Below, piece after piece: positions 58,751 through 64,000 of a DNA stretch of 64,000 nucleotides (the first letter of the stretch is position 1; every line of letters begins with the position of its first letter). The DNA is from JALORV01 sp963791235 (GTDB lineage Bacteria; Pseudomonadota; Gammaproteobacteria; Burkholderiales; Burkholderiaceae_F). Made by a program: the position numbers and the translations under genes. Below the pieces are notes generated by a model, which was not told where the DNA came from, made no database searches, and was given only the letters and a program-made list of their open reading frames with translations. Location: the NCBI GenBank assembly GCA_963791235.1, contig CAWBRW010000017.1, positions 186,001 to 250,000 on the forward strand. The letters run 5' to 3'.

Positions 58751-59229
58751 TCCGGCGCCTCCAGCGACAGCTTGTAGCCGATATGCGAGTCCTTGAATCC
58801 GTGCCGCTCGTAGAAGCGATGCGCCTCGCTGCGTTGCCGGTCGCTGGTCAGCTGCACCAGGCGACAGCCGCGCTTGCGCGCGTTGTCGAGCGCGCGGCCC
58901 ATCAGCCAACCGCCGATGCCGCGCCCGCGCACGCTACTGTCGACACGCACGGCTTCGATGTTCGCGCGCCAGGCGCCACGCCGGCTCAGTCCCGGGATGT
59001 AGGTGACCTGCAGCATGCCGACCACGCGACCGTCGAGCTCGGCCAGCAACAGCAACTGGTTCGGATCGCGGTCGATGGCGTCGAAGGCGCGGATGTACGC
59101 CGGGTCGTCGCTGCCGACGCCCTCGCGGTTTCGTCCGAGCGTATCGTCGGCGAGCAGTTCGAGCAGGCGTGGCAGGTCGGTGCGCTGCGCACGGCGCACC
59201 GTCAGCCCCTGGAGCGTTGCTTCGGACAT
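58747..59229 (-). CDS. GNAT family N-acetyltransferase
   Basis: This 160-residue protein has the GNAT fold markers: the acyl-CoA loop VRGRGIGGWLMGRAL, the preceding ANIEAVRVDSSVRG and the late SDRQRSEAHRFYERHGF. The substrate is unknown; small GNATs of this kind acetylate antibiotics, amino acids or protein N-termini. Its ATG at 59229 is ten bases after the prpC stop, and its stop overlaps the MliC-like gene. Confidence 0.87.
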   Translation of the reverse strand: MSEATLQGLTVRRAQRTDLPRLLELLADDTLGRNREGVGSDDPAYIRAFDAIDRDPNQLLLLAELDGRVVGMLQVTYIPGLSRRGAWRANIEAVRVDSSVRGRGIGGWLMGRALDNARKRGCRLVQLTSDRQRSEAHRFYERHGFKDSHIGYKLSLEAPE

Positions 59230-59238
59230 CGGCCCTCG

Positions 59239-60402
59239 TCAGCCGCGCTTGGCCAGCGGCACGAACTTCTGATCTTCCGGGCCGATGTAGTTGGCGCTCG
59301 GCCGGATGATCTTGTTGTCCATGCGCTGCTCGATGATGTGGGCGCTCCAGCCGCTGGTGCGAGAAATCACGAAGAGTGGCGTGAACATCGACGTCGGCAC
59401 GCCCATCATGTGATACGACACCGCGCTGAACCAGTCGAGGTTCGGGAACATCTTCTTGATATCCCACATCACCGACTCGAGCCGCTCGGCGATCGAGAAC
59501 ATTTTCATGTTCCCGGCGTCCTTCGACAGGCGCTGCGCCACGCCCTTGATGATCTTGTTGCGTGGATCGGAGACGGTGTAGACGGGGTGGCCGAACCCGA
59601 TCACGACTTCCTTGGCCTCGACGCGGCGGCGGATGTCGGCCTCGGCTTCGGCTGGCGTTTCATAGCGTTTCTGGATCTCGAAGGCGACTTCGTTGGCGCC
59701 ACCGTGCTTCGGCCCGCGCAGTGCGCCAATGGCGCCGGTAATGGCCGAATAGAAGTCCGATCCGGTGCCGGCGATGACGCGTCCCGCAAATGTCGAAGCG
59801 TTGAACTCATGCTCGGCGTAGAGGATCAGCGAGGTGTGCATCGCCCGGACCCACAGTTCGCTCGGCTCCTTGCCGTGCAGCAGGTGCAGGAAGTGTCCGC
59901 CAATGGAGTCATCATCGGTTTCGACCTCGATGCGTCTACCGTTCGTGCTGTAGTGATACCAGTAGAGCAGCATCGAACCGAGAGAGGCCATCAGCCGGTC
60001 GGCAATGTCCTTCGCGCCCGGGATGTTGTGATCGTCCTTCTCGGGCAGCACGCAGCCCAGCGCGGACACACCGGTGCGCATCACGTCCATCGGATGGCTC
60101 GAGGCCGGCAGCCACTCGAGCGCGGCCTTCACGTTGGCCGGCAGGCCGCGCATTTCCTTCAGCTTGGCTTTATATGCGGACAGTTCGCTTCGGCTGGGAA
60201 ATGTGCCGTGGACCAGCAGATGCGCGACCTCCTCGAATTCGCAGGTCTCAGCAATGTCGAGGATGTCGTAGCCGCGGTAGTGCAGGTCGTTCCCGGTGCG
60301 ACCGACGGTGCACAGGGCGGTGTTGCCTGCGACCACACCGGACAGCGCGACAGACTTCTTGATCTTGGGCGCCGCTGCCGGCGCGTCTTGCACTTCGCTC
60401 AT
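59239..60402 (-). CDS. prpC: 2-Methylcitrate synthase PrpC
   Basis: This 387-residue enzyme joins propionyl-CoA and oxaloacetate. Motifs of the citrate synthase family are GNTALCTVGRTGNDLHYRGY, LILYAEHEFNASTFA (active-site His), GALRGPKHGGANE and VIGFGHPVYTVSDPR, with the catalytic Asp in FPNLDWFS. The length and GNDLHYRGYDI opening fit 2-methylcitrate synthases rather than the main citrate synthase GltA (about 430 residues). It follows prpB by 20 bases. Confidence 0.91.
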   Translation of the reverse strand: MSEVQDAPAAAPKIKKSVALSGVVAGNTALCTVGRTGNDLHYRGYDILDIAETCEFEEVAHLLVHGTFPSRSELSAYKAKLKEMRGLPANVKAALEWLPASSHPMDVMRTGVSALGCVLPEKDDHNIPGAKDIADRLMASLGSMLLYWYHYSTNGRRIEVETDDDSIGGHFLHLLHGKEPSELWVRAMHTSLILYAEHEFNASTFAGRVIAGTGSDFYSAITGAIGALRGPKHGGANEVAFEIQKRYETPAEAEADIRRRVEAKEVVIGFGHPVYTVSDPRNKIIKGVAQRLSKDAGNMKMFSIAERLESVMWDIKKMFPNLDWFSAVSYHMMGVPTSMFTPLFVISRTSGWSAHIIEQRMDNKIIRPSANYIGPEDQKFVPLAKRG

Positions 60403-60422
60403 GGATCTTCTCCCTTGGCTGC

Positions 60423-61304
60423 CTATTTCTTTCTTGCGAACAACGCGTCGAGGCGCTGCTCATAGGCGTGGTATCCGATGACGTCGTACAGCTCCATGCG
60501 GGTCTGCATCAAGTCGACCACCGCCTTCTGCGTTCCTTCGCGTCGCAACGTCGTGTAGACATTCAGCGCTGCCTTGTTCATCGCGCGGAATGCCGACAGC
60601 GGATACAGCACCATCGCTGCTCCTGCGCTCTTCAGTTCCTCGACGGTGAACAGCGGCGTCGAGCCGAACTCGGTGATGTTTGCCAGCACCGGCGCCTTCA
60701 CCGCATCGACGAACCTGCGGTACGTCGGCAGATCCTTCGCCGCCTCGGCGAAGATGCCGTCCGCGCCGGCCTCGACGCAGGCGATCGCGCGCTCGATCGC
60801 GCGGTCCACGCCCTCGACCGCGATTGCGTCCGTCCGGGCGATGACGAAGAAGTCCTTGTCGGTCTTCGCGTCGGCCGCGGCTTTCACGCGGTCCGCCATC
60901 TCTTCGGTCGAGACGATCTCCTTGCCCGGCCGGTGGCCGCAGCGCTTGGCCCCGACCTGGTCCTCGATGTGGCACGCCGCGGCGCCCGCCTTGATCAGCG
61001 ACTTGATCGTGCGGGCAATGTTGAAGGCGCTCGGGCCAAAGCCGGTATCGATGTCGACCAGCAGCGGCAGTTCGCAGACGTCTGTGATGCGCCGCGTGTC
61101 GACCAGCACGTCGTCGAGCGTGTTGATGCCGAGGTCCGGCATGCCCAGCGAGCCGGCTGCGACGCCGCCGCCGGAGAGGTAAATCGCCCGAAAGCCGACA
61201 TGCTTGGCCATCAACGCATGGTTGGCGATGATGGTGCCGATGATCTGCAGCGGCTGTTCTTCCTTCAGTGCCTGCCGGAAGCGGGCGCCTGCGCTGTTGC
61301 TCAT
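60423..61304 (-). CDS. prpB: Methylisocitrate lyase PrpB
   Basis: This 293-residue PEP mutase-like enzyme splits 2-methylisocitrate to pyruvate and succinate. The signature KRCGHRPGKEIVS carries the catalytic cysteine; LPLLVDIDTGFG and the metal-binding HIEDQVGA are also visible. It is the first gene of the prpB-prpC-GNAT-MliC-prpD-acnA run and lies 37 bases after mdh, so all may be read from the mdh promoter. Confidence 0.92.
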   Translation of the reverse strand: MSNSAGARFRQALKEEQPLQIIGTIIANHALMAKHVGFRAIYLSGGGVAAGSLGMPDLGINTLDDVLVDTRRITDVCELPLLVDIDTGFGPSAFNIARTIKSLIKAGAAACHIEDQVGAKRCGHRPGKEIVSTEEMADRVKAAADAKTDKDFFVIARTDAIAVEGVDRAIERAIACVEAGADGIFAEAAKDLPTYRRFVDAVKAPVLANITEFGSTPLFTVEELKSAGAAMVLYPLSAFRAMNKAALNVYTTLRREGTQKAVVDLMQTRMELYDVIGYHAYEQRLDALFARKK

Positions 61305-61341
61305 GGACAGACCTCGTCGATTCCGTGGACCATGGCCGGGC

Positions 61342-62328
61342 TCAGCCCAGCAGGTGCTTCACGCCGTCACGCTCTTCGAGCAGTTCCTTCAGCGTGTTGT
61401 CCATCTTGCCGCGTGAGAACTCGTCGACCGCCAGCCCCTTGATGACCTCGTACTTGCCGCCGGCGCAGGTACAGGGCACGCCGTAGATGATCTCTTCCGG
61501 TACGCCGTAGCTGCCGTCGGAGGGCACGCCCATCGTGACCCAGCGGCCGTTGGTGCCGAGCACCCAGTCGCGGATATGGTCGATCGCCGCATTGGCGGCG
61601 GAGGCTGCCGATGACAGTCCGCGCGCTTCGATGATGGCGGCGCCGCGCTTGCCGACCGTCGGCATGTAGGTGTCGCGGTACCAGGCCTGGTCGACCATCG
61701 GTGCCGCGGGCTGGCCGCCGATCGTCGCGAAGCGGATGTCGGGATACATCGTCGGTGAGTGGTTGCCCCAGACGACGAGCTTCTCGATCGAGGCGACCGG
61801 CTTGCCGGTCTTGGCCGCGAGCTGCGACAGCGCACGGTTGTGGTCGAGCCGCATCATCGCCGTGAAGTTGCCCTTGGGCAGCGACGGTGCCGACTTCATC
61901 GCGATGTAGGCGTTGGTGTTGGCCGGGTTGCCGACCACGAGCACCTTGACGTTGCGACTGGCTGCCTTGTCGAGCGCCTTGCCCTGCGCCGTGAAGATCT
62001 GCGCGTTGGCGGCCAGCAGGTCCTTGCGCTCCATGCCGGGGCCGCGCGGGCGGGCGCCGACCAACACTGCGATCTCGGTGTCCTTGAACGCGGTCGCCGG
62101 GTCGCTGTGCGATTCCATGCCTGCCAGCAACGGGAACGCGCAGTCATCCAGTTCCATCATCACGCCCTTGAGTGCCTTCTGCGCCTTCTCGTCGGGGATT
62201 TCCAGCAGCTGCAGGTGCACCGGCTGATCCCTGCCGAGCATTTCGCCCGATGCGATGCGAAACAGGATCGAATAGCCGATCTGTCCTGCGGCGCCGGTGA
62301 CGGCAACCCGTACGGGAGCTTTGCTCAT
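61342..62328 (-). CDS. mdh: Malate dehydrogenase
   Basis: This 328-residue NAD-dependent enzyme has the nucleotide-binding VAVTGAAGQIGYSILF, the substrate arginine loop GARPRGPGMERKDLL, VVGNPANTNAYI, MRLDHNRAL with the Asp/Arg pair, and the catalytic histidine in VVWGNHSPTMYPD. This is the MDH type usual in betaproteobacteria. The gene diverges from the GntR regulator gene; the shared intergenic region holds a palindrome that could be an operator. Confidence 0.95.
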   Translation of the reverse strand: MSKAPVRVAVTGAAGQIGYSILFRIASGEMLGRDQPVHLQLLEIPDEKAQKALKGVMMELDDCAFPLLAGMESHSDPATAFKDTEIAVLVGARPRGPGMERKDLLAANAQIFTAQGKALDKAASRNVKVLVVGNPANTNAYIAMKSAPSLPKGNFTAMMRLDHNRALSQLAAKTGKPVASIEKLVVWGNHSPTMYPDIRFATIGGQPAAPMVDQAWYRDTYMPTVGKRGAAIIEARGLSSAASAANAAIDHIRDWVLGTNGRWVTMGVPSDGSYGVPEEIIYGVPCTCAGGKYEVIKGLAVDEFSRGKMDNTLKELLEERDGVKHLLG

Positions 62329-62710
62329 GGGAATGGCCTCCTGGATTTGTGATGGCGTTGAGAAGTCGAAGCGAACGTGGAAGCAGCGATGCAGCCGTTG
62401 GATCGATATTGCGGACCGGCCGGCAGGCGCCGGCGGGAAAGCCGGTCGAGTCTACTGCGGTTGCATTGCCCACGCCTTGACGCAGCCCGGTGTTGCGTGC
62501 GGCGCGGCGCGGTCGGCGGCTGCAGCAGACGCCGTCGAACGCGCCCGCCAGCAACGGTGCGCAGGCGGGTTCGATGCGGTAGCTGCAGAGTGTGGGTTTC
62601 AAGGGGTACGCGCGGTGCGCAGCAAAGCGGTCTCAGCGTTAACCATATCTTATATAAGACATAAGATTTAATCCACGTCTTTCGACTTTCAGCTATGCTG
62701 AAGTCCGTTC
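62329..62710. other. Divergent promoter region between mdh and the GntR gene
   Basis: These 382 bases hold no convincing gene. The AT-rich block at 62640-62700 stands out from the GC-rich surroundings and contains the palindrome described separately. A possible -10 box (TATGCT, 62693-62698) lies just before the regulator start at 62711. Confidence 0.55.
62648..62667. promoter_or_regulatory. Palindrome TCTTATATAAGA with an extra half site (probable operator)
   Basis: The perfect 12-base palindrome TCTTATATAAGA at 62648-62659 is followed two bases later by another TAAGAT half. It is the most AT-rich, symmetric site in the region and lies between mdh and the GntR-family gene. GntR-family regulators often bind such sites in their own promoters, so autoregulation and control of mdh or sdh genes is likely but inferred. 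Confidence 0.6.
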
Positions 62711-63475
62711 ATGCCTGCTGCCGACACCCCCGCCGACGCTGCCGCGCGCGCCCCGCGGCCGGCCGTTTTCTCGCCGCTTTACCGGCAGATCAAGGACTTG
62801 CTGCTGAAAAGCCTGGACCAGGGCGAGTGGAAGCCCGGGGAACTGATCCCGAGCGAGATCGAACTGGCAACACGCTTCCAGGTGAGTCAGGGCACCGTAC
62901 GCAAAGCGGTCGACGAACTGGCTGCCGAGAACCTGCTGGTGCGGCGCCAGGGCAAGGGAACTTTCGTCGCCACCCACCACGAGCCGCGCGCCCAGTTCCG
63001 CTTCCTGCGCGTCGTTCCGGATGCCGGTGAGCCGGCGCCTCCGCAGAGCAGGTTCCTGGAATGCCGCCGCCTCAGGGCGCCGGCCGACATCGCGCGTCAA
63101 CTCGACCTGCGTACCGGCGATGCAGTCGTCTACCTGCGGCGCTTGCTGAGCTTTGGCGGTGATCCGATCGTACTCGACGAGATCTGGCTGCCGGGCGCAC
63201 TGTTCAAGGGACTTACTGCCGAGCGTCTCGCTGAATACAAGGGCCCGCTGTACGGTCTTTTCGAGACGGAGTTCGGCACGCGCATGATCCGCGCCGAGGA
63301 GCAGCTGCGTGCCGTCGGCGCCGACCGGCAGGCCGCGCAACTGCTCGGAGTCGCAGAGGATTCACCGTTGCTGCTGGTCGAGCGCGTTTCGTATTCGTAC
63401 GGGGATCGTCCGGTGGAAGTGCGTCGCGGCCTTTACGTCACGGAGCACTATCACTATCGCAATACGCTTTCGTGA
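62711..63475 (+). CDS. GntR family regulator (HutC/UTRA type)
   Basis: This 254-residue protein has the GntR winged helix-turn-helix (YRQIKDLLLKSLDQGEW, IPSEIELATRFQVSQGTVRKAVDELAAENLL split over residues 20-75, VRRQGKGTFVA) followed by the UTRA ligand-binding domain, ending LLVERVSYSYGDRPVEVRRG. HutC-type regulators sense small carboxylates, amino acids or sugars. In betaproteobacteria this gene commonly sits directly before sdhCDAB, as here, 69 bases from sdhC. Confidence 0.9.
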   Translation: MPAADTPADAAARAPRPAVFSPLYRQIKDLLLKSLDQGEWKPGELIPSEIELATRFQVSQGTVRKAVDELAAENLLVRRQGKGTFVATHHEPRAQFRFLRVVPDAGEPAPPQSRFLECRRLRAPADIARQLDLRTGDAVVYLRRLLSFGGDPIVLDEIWLPGALFKGLTAERLAEYKGPLYGLFETEFGTRMIRAEEQLRAVGADRQAAQLLGVAEDSPLLLVERVSYSYGDRPVEVRRGLYVTEHYHYRNTLS

Positions 63476-63476
63476 T

Positions 63477-63493
63477 TTGGTTCGCTGAACCAA
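63477..63493. promoter_or_regulatory. Inverted repeat before sdhC
   Basis: TTGGTTC and GAACCAA form a perfect seven-base inverted repeat around GCT, right after the regulator stop codon and before sdhC. There is no T tract after it, so a terminator is unlikely. It may be an operator or an RNA processing hairpin between the regulator and sdhC. Confidence 0.5.
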
Positions 63494-63544
63494 TTCGTTC
63501 AAAATAGTCCGCCTTTCCAGGGCACGAAGATCGGTACTCAGTCC

Positions 63545-63961
63545 ATGAACTCGCCTTTCGCCGCCAGCAAATCCCGCCCTGAATTCCGCAACATCCACGT
63601 CTCGCAGATCCTGAAATACAAGCTTCCGCCGCCGGGCATGGTCTCGATCATGCATCGGATCAGCGGCGCGGCGCTGTTCCTGACGCTGCCCTTCATCCTG
63701 TGGCTGTTCGACCTGAGCCTCACGTCCGAGCTGAGCTACACGCGGCTCGCTGACTTCGCCGCGCACTGGCTGGTGAAACTGGTGCTGGTCGGGCTGGCGT
63801 GGGCATTCCTGCACCACCTGATCGCCGGTCTGCGCTTCCTCATGCTCGACCTTGACGTCGGCGTCGACAAACCGGCCGCGCGTACCAGTGCGCTTGCTGT
63901 TTTCGCGATCAGCTTGCCGCTGACGCTGCTGGCCGCATTGAAGATCTTCGGAGCGTTCTGA
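63545..63961 (+). CDS. sdhC: Succinate dehydrogenase cytochrome b556 subunit SdhC
   Basis: This 138-residue protein anchors succinate dehydrogenase in the inner membrane. It has the family signature KLPPPGMVSIMHRISGAALF, with the SIxHR quinone-site motif, and three membrane segments; the heme histidine lies in FLHHLIAGLRFL. The TGA overlaps the ATG of sdhD by one base. Confidence 0.93.
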   Translation: MNSPFAASKSRPEFRNIHVSQILKYKLPPPGMVSIMHRISGAALFLTLPFILWLFDLSLTSELSYTRLADFAAHWLVKLVLVGLAWAFLHHLIAGLRFLMLDLDVGVDKPAARTSALAVFAISLPLTLLAALKIFGAF

Positions 63962-64000
63962 TGGCCGCGTCAACCAACCCCGCAGGGATCGGTACCAAGC
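63961..64000 (+). CDS. sdhD: SdhD, start only
   Basis: The first thirteen codons (MAASTNPAGIGTK) of the next gene are visible before the window ends. Position after sdhC and the TGATG overlap identify it as the second membrane anchor of succinate dehydrogenase. No motif is present in the visible part. Confidence 0.75.
   Translation, partial: MAASTNPAGIGTK

Noticed and set aside
58783..60465. A 560-codon plus-strand frame opposite prpC and the GNAT gene
   Set aside because: The minus strand holds clear prpC and GNAT genes with start sites and spacing; the plus frame has no recognisable features.

Overview
The window is about 64 kb of GC-rich DNA from a Gram-negative bacterium, almost certainly a betaproteobacterium close to Burkholderiales. 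The strongest sign is the right end. There mdh diverges from a GntR-family regulator gene that is followed by sdhC and sdhD, with the methylcitrate genes (prpB, prpC, prpD) and acnA on the mdh side. The Mla-type lipid transport locus and the dense, ATGA-overlapping gene packing fit. I found no tRNA, rRNA, CRISPR array, prophage or insertion sequence. At least 25 single-base reading-frame breaks interrupt otherwise well conserved genes, including acnA, the Mla ATPase and the RND transporter. These look like draft-sequence errors more than gene decay, so I give whole-gene coordinates and state the breaks.

Left part (1-21900). It opens with the end of a sterol desaturase-family gene, then a DsrE protein, an SQR-like flavoprotein, an MFS transporter, a cysteine desulfurase and a methyltransferase, which form a possible sulfur-handling cluster. 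Next come a DUF4139 protein, an ABC permease with no ATPase partner beside it, a PASTA-domain protein, a large unassigned protein with a GNAT-like segment coupled to a truncated globin, and rmuC. A five-gene minus-strand operon follows: AI-2E permease, NodT-type outer membrane lipoprotein, HlyD adaptor, DUF2955 membrane protein and a K+-channel-like protein. A single type IV pilin gene lies beyond it.

Middle part (21900-43300). A plus-strand run encodes DUF1302, DUF1329, a YCF48-like beta-propeller and an RND/MMPL transporter, with a Rho-independent terminator inside the run. It continues into a Rieske ferredoxin, an acyl-CoA dehydrogenase and a DsbA/FrnE protein. The facing minus-strand genes encode a YeiH exporter, an acyl-CoA ligase, an MFS transporter, a quinone oxidoreductase, an RBBP9-like hydrolase, a BKACE enzyme and a TauD dioxygenase. 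A very large MalT-like LuxR regulator closes the region. Together these look like uptake and CoA-dependent breakdown of a hydrophobic or organosulfur carboxylate whose identity is not visible from sequence.

Right part (43300-64000). This holds a universal-stress/hemerythrin fusion, a YbdL-type aminotransferase, a RutE-like reductase, a CCP-like carboxypeptidase coupled to a GNAT-exoribonuclease fusion, and a zinc alcohol dehydrogenase chained to a PIN-domain gene and DUF2237. The Mla-type operon follows (STAS-MlaE, ATPase, MlaD, lipoprotein), then acnA, prpD, a MliC-like inhibitor gene, a GNAT gene, prpC, prpB, mdh, gntR, sdhC and the start of sdhD.
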